Source: Musa acuminata AAA Group
Taxonomy: Eukaryota; Streptophyta; Magnoliopsida; Zingiberales; Musaceae
Assembly: GCF_036884655.1 (NCBI RefSeq)
Contig: NC_088342.1
Coordinates: forward strand, 16,639,001-16,703,000
Direction of reading: 5' to 3'
DNA length: 64,000 nt
In this document: positions 43,220 to 54,857 of the stretch, piece by piece
Layout: each line of letters starts with the position of its first letter
Numbering within the stretch: the stretch's first letter is position 1
Program-made: the position numbers and the translations under genes
The notes under the pieces: model-generated
The model's input: only the letters and a program-made list of their open reading frames with translations
Told to the model about the DNA's origin: nothing
The model's database searches: none

Positions 43220-43406
43220 CATCCAACTACCAAAGCCTCTTAGATTAGTGGATCTCTATCCAATAATCTCTCATAGGGTCCTATTGGATGTCATCCACAA
43301 GATCCAATAATTTATGGGCTTATTGGATATCCAATAATATAGGGGCTCTGGTGGATATCTCATATCTGAACCTCTACTCATCGCAATGCATACCATATGT
43401 GTGTGA
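43220..43406 (-). repeat. Inverted L3 fragment, left piece
   Basis: Reverse complement of about 42612-42795. Interrupted by element K, which duplicated TGTGA (43402-43406 and 48845-48849). Confidence 0.75.
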
Positions 43407-43610
43407 TGTTAGGACTCTAGCTTGGAGAGTCCTAATTGAGAGGGACATTCATGTAAAACTGTTATGACTCTAGCTAAGAGAGTCCTAATTGAGAGGGGCA
43501 TCCATTTAAAACTGTTAGGACTCTAGCTAGGAGAGTCCTAATTGAGAGGGACATTATGTTAGGACTCTAGCTAGGAGAGTCCTAATTGAGAGGGGCATTC
43601 ATATAGGAGG
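43407..43610 (+). repeat. Four hairpin-forming tandem units at the K LTR start
   Basis: Each unit holds AGGACTCTAGCT(T/A)GGAGAGTCCT-type inverted repeats (arms AGGACTCT and AGAGTCCT) plus AATTGAGAGGG. The 3' LTR (48411-48600) has the same four. Confidence 0.85.
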
Positions 43611-43897
43611 TGTTTTCTTAGAGAAGAATTAGGAGTTGTAAGGGAATAGGAGTCTTGACCAGGAGTCCTATTAGGAGTTGGTTAGAAGTAAGAGTCTTAA
43701 GTAGGAGTCCTATTAGGAGTTAGGGTTTAGAAGCCCTATAAATAGCCATGTATTCCTTCTCTTTTGATAAGCAATAGATGAATCTTTTCTGCAGCCTTTG
43801 AGCAGCAACTTGGAGGGAGGAACCCCTATAGAGTTCCAAGGAGGCCGATCCCCTAAAGAGATCAACCCCAAGTTTAGAATCTGCAAGGGTTCTATCA
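43407..43897 (+). repeat. 5' LTR of K
   Basis: 491 bp, TGTTAGGACTC...GGTTCTATCA. It opens with four tandem units of about 40-55 bp (43407-43610). TATA-like CTATAAATAGCC near 43735. It retains the 57 bp, with GAGGCCGATCCCCT, that the 3' LTR has lost. Confidence 0.92.
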
Positions 43898-43899
43898 CC

Positions 43900-43911
43900 T
43901 GGTATTAGAGC
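43900..43911 (+). promoter_or_regulatory. Primer binding site of K
   Basis: TGGTATTAGAGC, one change from the initiator Met-tRNA consensus, two bases after the LTR. Confidence 0.8.
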
Positions 43912-45226
43912 AGCGTTCTTGGCATCTCGCTGCCCTTCCACAGCCATCCATCAACCCTCCACAACCGCCCAAAGCAATTCCCACAATTGCTTAAAAGATC
44001 GTCACCGAATTCCGCCATCATCTCCACCACCGCGGATCATCCTTTGATCTCCCCGTGAATTGCAACAGGTTCTGGTTTCCTACCTTACTGCTGCTGCAAT
44101 TTAGTTATCCTTATTCGAAAATCCAAAAAAAAAAATTGTTCCTATATTGCTGCATAAACTTTTCGTCACAAAGTTTTCATTTCTACGACGAAAGATACAT
44201 TGCAGAATTCCAGCCGCATAGCACCATCTTTTTGATCTTGCTACTGTGCTTTTTCTATCCAAATTTCTATGAAATTTTTATTACATCTTTGACACTTCTT
44301 AACAGTGGATTTCCCTTTGGTTTCATCAAAAAATTCTCAATATAAACTACTGATCTTTTATGTCCAATCTGCTGCACTTGAATTGCAGAATTCAAGCCGC
44401 ATAGCACCATCTGTTTGATCTTGCAACTGTGCTTTTTCTATCCAAATTTCTACAAAATTTTTATGACATCTTTGACACTTCCTAACAGTAGATTTCCCTT
44501 TGGTTTCACCGAAAAATTCTCAATATAAACTACTGATCTTTTATGTCCAATCTGTTGCACTTGAAAATCTATGCTGCAGAAAATTTCAGCTGCATATCGT
44601 TGCCTTAACCCATCTATTTGCAATCTTTTTTGAATGAAATTTCTTATACACTTCATAGATCATCTTGGCTTCTATCTAAGATTGATCTATAGAGAAATTC
44701 ATCTCAAAAAAATGATTTTGTGTTGCTGTAAATTTTCATCGTAACCCGCTGAAATTTCTCGACGAGAATTCTGCTATCGCAACTTGCACCAATTTTCTTA
44801 CTGTTATACTGCCGAAATTTTCTTGATTAAATTATATATCCTTGCTGTCATATAAACTATGATTTTGCTATCAATTTTCTCCTCAATTCTCTCAAGTTTT
44901 TGGTGGAAATTACGTCGAGAAACCGTTGTTTCTTCGACGACAATTCTACTCTTACAAGACAGCACATACTTGCTGCAACTTCCACGGATTTCTGTCAAAC
45001 CTTTGCTACCATCTACCACAGATCCAAAACTTTCATCCATAGCCCTAAAACTCTACCAAACTACACCCTCAAACTGCACCCAAAACAGCCACAAAACAAG
45101 CCTAAACCGCAGCCTACATCCACCAATCCACCAACACTTTCGACCATCACTTCTCTCAACCTATACATACCTTTAACCCAACAGCAAAATAGAGATCTTA
45201 ACATCATTGATTTGGGGCCATATACT
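43912..45226 (+). other. Long leader of K
   Basis: About 1.3 kb between PBS and gag. It contains a direct repeat: GAATTC(A/C)AGCCGCATAGCAC with TTTCTATCCAAATTTCTA at 44194-44345 and again at 44386-44535. An open frame upstream of the gag ATG (from 44900) has no recognisable domain. Confidence 0.65.
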
Positions 45227-46813
45227 ATGGCATCTAAGGAGGCAATCAATGCTAAATTCAAAGCCTTGGAGGTGCGAATGGAGGATAAGATTCGGACGCT
45301 CTTTACCGAACTCAGATTGGGCCGACCACTAAGCCCGAAGAAATCATATCAAGGAGAGAGCTTTGCCCAATCACACCAAGCCCGAAGAGATGACTTCCAA
45401 GGGAGGGTAGGCTCTATGACCGACCCCAACTATCTATGCATGAGAGTGGACTTCCCTAGATGGGAAGAAGGAGACCCGATTGGTTGGATCTCACACGCGG
45501 AGCGATATTTTCGGTACCACAAAATCGCAGATGCATCTATGGTGAAAATTGCAGCTATACATCTTGAAGGGGATGCTATACAGTGGTTTAAACAGTTTGA
45601 ACATACTTATGGAGTCCTTTCATGGCAACAATTCAAAGAAGGACTGCTGATCCGCTTCAGACCAACCGATTACGAGAATATTGACGAACAACTAGCAAAG
45701 ATCCGACAAACCTCCACCATTCAGGAGTACCAAACCAGGTTTGAAAGGTTATCTAATCAAAATCATGATTGGTCTCAAAAACAGCTATTGAGGACCTTCA
45801 TTGAGGGCTTGAAGCCGGAGATCCGAGGAGAAGTTAAAGTGCAACAACCGTATACGCTTATGGCAGCCATCTCTTTCGCACGACATCAAGAGGAGCAATT
45901 GAACCATGAAGCTCGGAGGACTAGGGTCGTTCCTCAACCAGTAATATTGAAGCCCTCAGCCCCCCTTACTATTGACCAAGTCCCTACACCAATGAGGTTA
46001 ACAAGAGAAGAGCTTCGGGAGCGATATACGAAGGGGTTATGTTGGCATTGTGATGAGCCGTGGAGCCGTGAGCATCGCTGTAGTAAAGGGAGACTTCTTA
46101 TGATTGAACCAATAGAAGAAGAAGTCATTGAACATCCAGAAGAGAGCCTTGAACATGAAGAAGAAGATGCAGAAGAAGAGCCACAACCGACTGAAGTTAC
46201 GGTGCATGCACTAGCCGGCTACTCAAACCCGGAAACGATGAAAGTTGGAGGCCTTCTCAAACAACAACCGATCACTGTTCTCATCGACACGGGCAGTTCT
46301 AATAACTTTATAAATAGTAAGGTTACTATCCAAATGGCCTTACCTATTGAGAATTGCAGCAGGTTTGACGTTAAGGTCGTCGACGGACGGATTTTGAATT
46401 ATGATCGTAGGCGCCCACAGGAGAAACTATTGCTGCAGGACCAAGAGATAATTGCATATTTCTTCCTTCTCCCTCCTGATGATCATAAGGCTATGTTCAT
46501 AATTAAATGGTTGATGACATTATGTGATATTTCTTGGAATTTTATGCAACTAATTATGAAATTTTACAGTAAGGAGAAACAAGTGATACTGAACGGGAAA
46601 CGTGGGGGCGACATAACGACGATTTGCACACAACAAATGGAGAAGGTTTTGCATAAAGCATGCAGCAGATTTTTTATACAACTTGAGCAGCAAACTAAGG
46701 GAGAGCCAATACAATTTGAAGATCCAAACCTACTTCCTTTGCTTGCTGAATTTTCAGATATATTTGACGAACCGTACAACCTACCTCTTACCCGTCGGCA
46801 TGATCATATATAA
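45227..46813 (+). pseudogene. gag-protease of K
   Basis: The frame is open from 44900; I choose ATG 45227 (MASKEAINAKFKALE) because recognisable gag begins there. Retrotransposon gag domain: DFPRWEEGDPIGWISHAERYF through RTFIEGLKPEIRGEV. Single zinc knuckle of gypsy type (CWHCDEPWSREHRC). Acidic linker, then aspartic protease LIDTGSSNNFI. Past the protease, the connecting region runs to LPLTRRHDHI and stops at TAA 46811-46813, where related elements continue into RT; a 1-bp shift explains it. Particle protein and processing enzyme; gag itself is uninterrupted. The basis for calling it a pseudogene is loss of the continuous polyprotein. Confidence 0.85.
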
Positions 46814-48393
46814 TGACTCTTTCAGGCAAACCTCCAGCAAATACTTGGCCATATCAATATCTCCCGATGGATGAAATAGAAAGGATTGTAAAAGAAATGC
46901 TCAAAACAGGAGTTATTCGGCCAAGTTGCAACCTCTATTCTTCACCGGTGCTCCTCATACGAAAGAAGGATAGAATATGGCGATTATGTGTTGATTACCG
47001 AGCTCTCAATGGAATAACCATCAAGGATAAATACCCTATTCCAATAGCAGATGAATTACTAGATGAAAGGGAGCACAAATCTTTACAAAGCTGGACCTTC
47101 GATCCGGGTATCATCAAATACGAGTATGCGAAGAAGACATACCGAAAACCACCTTTTGAACACACAACAACCACTATGAATTTTTGCTTTCTTCAAAAGA
47201 ATGTGGAATATCTTGGGCATATCATATCAGAGGAAGGTGTGGCAGTAGACCCCTTCAAAATTGGAGCAATGCAAAACTGGCTGACCCCGAGGAACATAAA
47301 ATTGCTACATGACTTTCTGGGTTTAACAGGCTACTACTGCGAGTTCGTGAAAAACTATGGAGAGATTAGTGCACCAGTTACTTCCTTACTGAAAGAAGAT
47401 GTCTTCCAATAGTCGGACAGAGCCTCCGCTGCCTTCGACAAACTTAAGACAGCCATGACGACGACGCCGGTGCTAACACTACCAGATTTCAACCGACCCT
47501 TCATTATTGAGGCCGACGCATCTGGAGTCAGAATTGGAGTCATTCTCATGCAAGATGGTCAACCACTCACATACACTAGCAAGGCATTATCTCCCTCCCA
47601 TCAAAATAAGTCAACATATGATAAGGAGATGCTTGCCATTGTGCGCGCAGCAACGAGGTGGAGACCCTACTTGATTGGTCGACGATTTCAAATTAAAACT
47701 GACCATAAAAGCCTCGAGTACTTTTTGGAGCGAAAGATATCATCCCCTGAGCAGCAAAAATGGGTAACAAAACTTCTTAGATTTGATTATGAAATAACTT
47801 ACAAAAAGGAGAAAGAGAATGTTCTTACAGATGCGCTTTCGCAGCTACCCGAGCAAGCTGAAGTTTCGGCCATTTCACTTCCGACCAGCAACTTTCTTAA
47901 GGATATTAAGATGGAATGGCAGAAAGATTCAGAGACTAGTAAGTTTATAAAAAAATTGGAGGAAGCACCAAGCTCCGTGGCTCATTACAATTGGGACTCA
48001 AAAGAATTACACTATAAGGGACGCATTGTGCTTATGATAAATTCTACTTGCATCTTCACGAGTAGATTTTGGACCAAGTTATTCTATATGCAGGGTACTA
48101 AATTGAAAAGGAGTATGGCATATCACCCACAAATCGACGACGAGACAGTTGTAAATAGGTGCTTGGAGACAGCCCAAAGCCACCCACCAAATATGACTAC
48201 CCAAAGAGAACTCCAGACCCAGCGAAGTGCCATTATTGATCGACGGATCGTGACTCGACGACGACGACCCACTAATGAAGTTCTAATACAGTGGGCGAAC
48301 CTACCAATAGAAGATGCCACTTGGGAGAACTATGACGACTTGAAGATCAAATTTCCAGAATTCATGAATCATCAGCCTCGAGGACAAGGCTGA
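46813..48393 (+). pseudogene. RT/RNase H/integrase remnant and chromodomain of K
   Basis: The RT N-terminal part (MLKTGVIRPSCNLYSSPVLL, WRLCVDYRALN) is followed directly by the RT end (FLQKNVEYLGHIISEEG), with the palm core including the catalytic aspartates deleted. TAG at 47410-47412 replaces Trp in a DVFQW-type motif. RNase H is present (EADASG, TDHKSLEYF). The integrase is cut to a start (LHYKGRIVL) and the late core (GTKLKRSMAYHPQIDDETVV), losing the zinc-binding part and two catalytic acids. The C-terminal VLIQWANLPIEDATWENYDDL looks like a chromodomain. Both large deletions keep the frame. Ends TGA 48391-48393. Confidence 0.85.
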
Positions 48394-48394
48394 T

Positions 48395-48410
48395 TTGAAG
48401 AGGGCGGGTC
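48395..48410 (+). promoter_or_regulatory. Polypurine tract of K
   Basis: TTGAAGAGGGCGGGTC just before the 3' LTR. Confidence 0.65.
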
Positions 48411-48844
48411 TGTTAGGACTCTAGCTTGGAGAGTCCTAATTGAGAAGAACATTCATGTAAAACTGTTAGGACTCTAGCTAAGAGAGTCCTAATTGAGAGG
48501 GGCATCCATTTAAAACTGTTAGGACTCTAGCTAGGAGAGTCCTAATTGAGAGGGACATTCTGTTATGACTCTAGCTAGGAGAGTCCTAATTGAGAGGGGC
48601 ATTCATGTAGGAGGTGTTTTCTTAGAGAAGAATTAGGAGTTGTAAGGGAATAGGAGTCTTGACCAGGAGTCCTATTAGGAGTTGGTTAGAAGTAAGAGTC
48701 TTAAGTAGGAGTCCTATTAGGAGTTAGGGTTTAGAAGCCCTATAAATAGCCATGTATTCCTTCTCTTTTGATAAGCAATAGATGAATCTTTTCTGCAGCC
48801 TTTGAGCAGCAACCCCAAGTTTAGAATCTGCAAGGGTTCTATCA
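48411..48844 (+). repeat. 3' LTR of K
   Basis: 434 bp. It lacks 57 bp relative to the 5' LTR; the breakpoint has CAAC on both sides. Otherwise only a few differences, so K is fairly young. Confidence 0.92.
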
Positions 48845-48849
48845 TGTGA

Positions 48850-49160
48850 CCCTCTAGGCCCAATATCGAGCTGGCCGTGAGTCATACCTGTCAGAACTCC
48901 TTCTGGTTCAGTGAATTATTATCTCCATAATAATTCACTCGACTCATCGACTACGGACGTACTAGGCCGCTACACCGTAGTCCTCAAATGATATAGGGGA
49001 ATCCAATCCATTGGACATGTCTATCCTTAGTTACCATATACCTATAGTCCCTCATCAATTTAATATTCTAGAGACCATATACCGGGCATGGTACTATCAG
49101 ACCCATATGGTTTCTACTTGAGTCTCGCTCTAATCGGCTTCTCCCGGAGAACTAACCTCT
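48850..49160 (-). repeat. Inverted L3 fragment, right piece
   Basis: Reverse complement of about 42315-42611, continuing the fragment at 43220-43406 after K. Near 49160 it passes into the leader of an old copia element. Confidence 0.75.
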
Positions 49161-49190
49161 TTTGGGTGTTAAACCAACGGAGAAAATTTG

Positions 49191-49202
49191 GCTCTAATAC
49201 CA
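49191..49202 (-). promoter_or_regulatory. Primer binding site of a truncated old copia element
   Basis: Minus strand TGGTATTAGAGC, two bases from the LTR at 49205. The leader toward gag (49161-49190, with a CCAAAAGAGG-type sequence) is cut by the L3 fragment. Confidence 0.7.
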
Positions 49203-49204
49203 AT

Positions 49205-50421
49205 TATTAGAATCATAAAGGTACTAAGAGGGGGGTAAATTAGTGCTTTCGAAAAGTTAAAGCAATTCTAAAATTCATTCGATTAAACCCGTATCGGAAA
49301 TACATTTAACTTGTAATATGAGTAAAAGTAATGAGCAACTAAATCAGTAAGCAATAAGAATAAAAAACACAAAGAAAATGCACATTGAATTTATAGTGGT
49401 CCAGTCATCGCGACCTACATCCACTCTCGATTCCTCCTTTATCGAGGCCATCGACTTTCACTAATGATTTTCTTTCAATAGGCGAAGATCAACCACCATT
49501 ATTATAACTCTTTTCTTCTTTTCACAAGTTTAGCAGAGAACCTTTACAACTCTTTTTAACAAGTAGTCCTCACAACTCCCTTAGAATGACTTAGAAGATT
49601 GAGGAAGAAACTCAAGACTTTCAATAGAGTTTGCACACTTAGAATCATAAGTTTTTTATACTCTTTTCTTGCTATCTCAAGCAAGAATAAGTGAGGTATT
49701 TATAGGCCCTAAATGGCTTCAAAAATGAAGCCAAAAAAATATTCTCCTTAGGTTTTCGGGGTGCTAGCAATACTACCGCTAATGTTGGGTGATACCACCG
49801 CCTACAACACTAAGCACTAGCAATACCACCACTAGTTTGGGTGGTATTATCATCAGTTTGGGCGCTACCACTACTTAACACTAGTGGTACCACTATCGGG
49901 TCTTCCAGAAATGTACACTTTGTACTTTCCAACTTATAGGCGGTTCCACTGCTTGGTCTAGTGGTACCATCGCTTGACCCAATTGTATATCACTGAATAA
50001 GTCTTCCAATAAGCCTAATTTAGCCCTGATTCAAGTCCAATGGGCCCCTAATTGAGTTAGCATGGTTACACCTAAAACCAACTCAATGAAAACCTAAACT
50101 ACGATGATCAAGACATGAACGATTATAAAACATGAATCCTACGTTATCTAGCATGTCATTAGTTCATCCAAACTCTCAGCGCGTCATGCTTTCCTTCAAC
50201 ATATTGCTCGATCCATTGACATGTTGACTCTCGCAATATCCGATCTTGGTGCAATATCCGATCCTTCCAACCCGATGCTTGATCTCTAACTCCGACCCAA
50301 CGTTTGATTCTTCTACTTCAATTGATTTATCTTTTTATAATCAAAATTAGTTCTACATCACTTTTCTCATTAAATCATAAACTCATCAATTGATTTTATC
50401 ATCAAAATCCATCATTCAACA
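49205..50421 (-). repeat. Old minus-strand copia LTR
   Basis: 1217 bp, related to families 1 and 2 but strongly diverged. Its PBS-side end reads GATTCTAATA and the outer end TGTTGAATGATGG. Degenerate palindrome array at 49745-49975, TATA (TATAAATA) near 49697. Beyond 50421 there is no polypurine tract, so this is the element's outer boundary. Confidence 0.75.
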
Positions 50422-53420
50422 AAAATAAACCTACATATTAGATTTTCTATATTTTCTCTATTCACAACACTTCTAAGCAGTTTGATATACCCAAAACAAG
50501 AGCAATATTAACGAGACTACAGTCAATTGAGACATAATGAATACAAAAGTGAAACCCTCCATCAAAGTGTTTTATAATACTAAAAAGAGTAGATTGATTG
50601 GTCGAAATATTGGAAATATCTCCTGTATGAACAAATAGAGTCCTACATTTATATGACACTGCGTAATGGAAATAAAGAGTATATGACCTCTACTCCTAAA
50701 ACTTGATTCATAAAGCAAGATAACGGTGACGAAGACAACATCGACTTTACATCTAACAAAATAATAATAATTAATTAATTACATATAACATAATAATATT
50801 TATTATAAATATAATCAAATATATTACCCATCATAATTTCTTCGCCTGTATTTTCTTTAGAGGTCGAAGAGATCTATGCAAAGTATTTTCTTTATATATA
50901 CATAAGTAAATATTACCAATACGAAAAAGATAAAATAATATTTTCAATATAGGGAACCAAAATCATCAAGTAAGTTTGCTAATATAAGCTAATGGTACTC
51001 ACTAAAAATTAAATAAATTTAAAATTTTAAAAAGGAACAAACTAGTAGAAAATTATTATTAACTAATTAGAAAATAACTTTAGGTAAACATATATACTAT
51101 ACTTCCAACAACGAGCTTTACAACCAAGATCACAGAAGAAATAACAAGTTTATTACTATGCCATTGTTGAGATGTTTTTATGGACTACCAGGGGACGGAA
51201 GCGTCAAAAGATTTCAGATCATACAAAAAGTTCCCAGCACTCTACTATTTTTTTCACATTTATGTTTGAAATCAGTAGTTGTTATTAGTTGTTATGCTTC
51301 TTTATACACTAATCAGGAGAGTGATGGAACTTCCGTATACATATAATTTTTGTTAGGATGTGAAGTTGAAGGATATAAACTGTGAGCAATTGTATGATAC
51401 TGTCAGTTGATCACTTGATTATAGATCAAATTATGCATATATAGGAAAGATCGAAATATCAGTTGATCTCCACTGTTTCATTAGCATCGATACACAAGGA
51501 TTAAGGCTTAAGACAAAATCTAATGATAAAATTAACATAGTATATGTGTTACTTAGCCGACCAAGGTTGTGTAGTGATTTCTAGGGTTGACTTTTGGCTC
51601 ACCTACGTAGCATCGAGGAGAGGTCGCCACTATTGCTAAGGCCACCATTAGTTGTAATGTATCATCAAGGAAGGGAACCAATCACTGATAAGATATAATT
51701 ATAATACTATTGAGGATATGTAGTCGTCACTGTCAAAATGTAATTGCCGAGAAGTAGAGATCATCGAAAAGTAGAGATAATTACAACCCTTATACATTAA
51801 AATGACGCTCAATACAGTTTCTCATATTACATTTACTCCTTTGCCCATTTAAGATTATAGGTTCGACTCAAGACACTCCAATCGAGTTGGACTGTTTGAT
51901 CACAGTATGATTCAAAGGTTTTATAGAAATGTTTAGAAAAAAATATTTCTAAGTAAAAAAATTAATTAAAAGGGCGTTATTGTGTAAAATGCCAACCGTT
52001 AACCTTTTTTTAAAAAAAGGTAAAATGCCCATTGTTTGTGAAATCAGTCCACATATTAGTCAAGTAAAAAATTATTAGCTCGATGACTCGATCGGAAGTG
52101 AGTGATTGGATGCGCTGATGTGAAGTCCACCACTTCTGATGGCTCACAAAGATGAACCCTCCGAGTCAATTCGTTCGTTGGCTCAAAATGAGCACAAGCG
52201 ATAAGTCACATCATGCTGGGTAACATCATGCAATGGGGAAGATATTATCCAACGGACGAAATGACGTGAACGGGACTCGAATCTTTTTTTTTTAACATTT
52301 TGTTCCGGTACATGTCTATCCCCACACCGCTCCTATTCGATGGCAATCTATCCGAATGACTAACAGTGCTCCGTGTGAGACCAATTTCGTTGGTCCCATT
52401 GTTGTCGGTGGGCGAGGCGGGCACGTCATCAACGAGCAGGGAAAAAAAAACAACACATGTATACGGGTAAATCTTTTAGAAAAGTTTCTGTTTTTTATTT
52501 TTTTTCTATCGAGCGCCTTTATTTTGATTTTTTTTCATATAGAACTCCAATTTTTTCGCGTAAACAAAAAATATCATCAACCACTAATTTATCTGTCTTC
52601 CAATTTCCCTCTCTTTTAAGCCAAAATCAAAATCAATTATGACATTGAACCGATTTAAATCACCAATCCTGAATAAATAATGGTCAATAAAATGAATATA
52701 TATTAATTTATATTATAAAAATATTAAATGATTGTAAAAATCAACAAAAAAATTAAAATAAAGTATTATGAAATAATAAAATTATGAAAATAAATTAATA
52801 TTAATATTAATAACTATTATTAAAATATAAAATTATATAATAATTTATATATTTTACATAATAATTAAATATTAAATTAATCAATAAACATTAAATATTA
52901 TTTTTTAAAATTCTCAAATTTTTAGAAAATCTTAAAAGTAACTTACAGAAACTAAATGATAATTTCTATAATTTTTAAGATTTCAAATAGGCATTTTTAA
53001 ATTATTTTAGCTCTTCAATACTTGATTTTTTATTTTGTCTAACTTAAAGTAAATTTACAATATCTATAGGCCAAAAACCACTAGAATATTAGCATAGAAG
53101 ATTTTATAAAATTTTGAGAAAAATCAGAATGAGGTTTCATTATTTTTTAGAGACCTGAGTTATATTAATTTTTTAACAATATTATATTATTTTTGGGTTC
53201 TATTAAAAAAAAGTGTAAAAATGTAAGTCATTTTTTTTCAAAATGTCAAATTTATAACAAATTTAGCCAAAATATCAATTTTATTTTATTAGAGAAACTT
53301 TTACAAAGTTTTAAGATAAAGAATATTTTTGAGACTTTGAGTTGCATAGTTTTTGAATGAGATTATATTTCTTTAGTCTTATTAATATAATATTATTTTA
53401 AAGATAGTGTAATTTAAGTT
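50422..53420. other. AT-rich sequence without recognisable element or gene
   Basis: The only stretch of about 3 kb with no LTR hallmark. Mostly AT-rich, extremely so at 52640-53420. A more GC-balanced patch (52080-52450) contains CpG and an ACGTGA sequence. Open frames are short and show no motif. This may be original host DNA or a very old repeat. Confidence 0.5.
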
Positions 53421-54017
53421 TGTTAGGATTAAAATCGATACTAAGAGGAGGGGTGAATTAGTACTTTTAAGGAAACGATGTCAATTCGGAAAACTTCAAT
53501 GATTTGAAAGTTTGATTCGATGAAACTATATCAGAAATGATATGAAAGTGTGCTTGACTTAGAGTAAACGTAATAAGCAGTTAAAATAGAAAAATAATAG
53601 TAATGAAGAGCAGAAAGAAGATGCACACCAAATTTATAGTTGTTCGATCGTCATGACCTACGTTCACTCCTGATTCCTCCTCCGTTAAGGCCATTGGTAT
53701 CCACTAACGGTCTTCCTTTAATAGGCGAAGACCACTACTCTCTTTTATAACTCTTTTTCCTTTTCACATGTTTAAGAGACAATCTTTACAAACCTTACAC
53801 CTCTCTTAAATTGATCACAAAGCTAAAGAAATAGGAGGACATTTAGCACTTTTTCAATACTTTTACAATCCAAAATCTAAGGACTCTTTTTCACACTTTC
53901 GTGCTCTTTCATGTAGGAAAGAGTGAGATATTTATAGGCCCCAACAGCTTCAAAAATAGAGCCAAAAAGTATCTCATCCTTGGTTTTCGAGGTACTGACG
54001 GTACCACCACTTGATAG
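53421..54017 (-). repeat. Truncated old copia LTR
   Basis: Begins TGTTAGGATTAAAATCGATACTAAGAGGAGGGGTGAATTAG (shown in part: TGTTAGGATTAAAATCG), equivalent to the PBS-side end of the copia LTRs, and runs to the palindrome array region (GGTACCACCAC) at 54010, where the next LTR begins. Confidence 0.7.
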
Positions 54018-54857
54018 TGTTAGGATCAAGAGCACTAAGAGGGGGGGGGGGGGGGGTGAATTAGTGCAGCGAAAAACTTTCGACGATTAAAACTGCATTC
54101 GTACGATAAAAGCGATTTTGGTAAGAAAGCCAATTCGTAAATCACTTTAACTTGTGATCAAGCGATATGCAGTTAAAGCAAATATATAGAGGCAGTTTGC
54201 AGTTTAAGATAGACAACATAATGTAATAGCAAATTGGAATACGACGTTCGTACGATAAAAACGATTTCGGTATGAAAGTCGATTCATAAATCACTTTAAC
54301 TTATGATTAAGCGAGATATAGTTAAAGCAAAGATATAAAGGCAGTTTGCAGTTATGATGGAAATCAGAATGTAAGCGCAAACTGAAATATGATGTTCATA
54401 CGATAAAATTGATTTCTGTCTTAACGCCGATTCGTAAAATACTTAACTATGAAAAACATTCGTAAATGAGCAGAAGGTAGTAGGCTACTGAGGAGGTTTG
54501 TAGTAAAGAAAAGATGCTCAAAGTAAATGCAAACCGAGATTTAGAGTGGTTCGGTCAATCTTGACCTACATCCACTTTTGGCTTCCTCCACCGACAAGGT
54601 CACTGACGTCCACTAGAGGCCTTCCTTTAATAGGCGAAAGCCAACCACCCTTTTACAATTTTACTCCTTTTGATAGGCTTAGGAGACAACCCTTACAGAA
54701 TTTCTCTCCTCTCTTGAAAGCTCAAAACTTGGAAGAAAAGAGGGAGGAAAATTTCTAGCCTTTACAACACTTTTGAACTCTAAAAATCACAAAGTAAGAT
54801 TGGATTTTCGGTGCCTTTTGTTGCCCTTTCATGTAGGAAAGTGTGAGGTTTATATAG
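54018..54857 (-). repeat. Family 2 LTR, truncated by G
   Basis: Begins TGTTAGGATCAAGAGCACTAAG followed by a 16-G tract, the longest in the window. Three units of the 148-bp repeat (starting near 54097, 54246, 54393). Cut at GGTTTATATAG by insertion of G; its remainder would be beyond the window. Confidence 0.8.

Larger units (their letters stand above)
43407..48844 (+). mobile_element. Element K: Ty3/gypsy chromovirus, internally deleted
   Basis: 5438 bp, TSD TGTGA on both sides. LTRs 43407-43897 and 48411-48844, PBS, long leader, gag, protease, partial RT, RNase H, remnant integrase and a C-terminal chromodomain-like segment in gypsy order (RT before integrase). The RT catalytic core and most of integrase are missing, so it cannot move by itself. 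Confidence 0.92.

Noticed and set aside
52356..52642. Small open frames in the unassigned region
   Set aside because: Short, overlapping in two frames, no motif, and followed by very AT-rich sequence.
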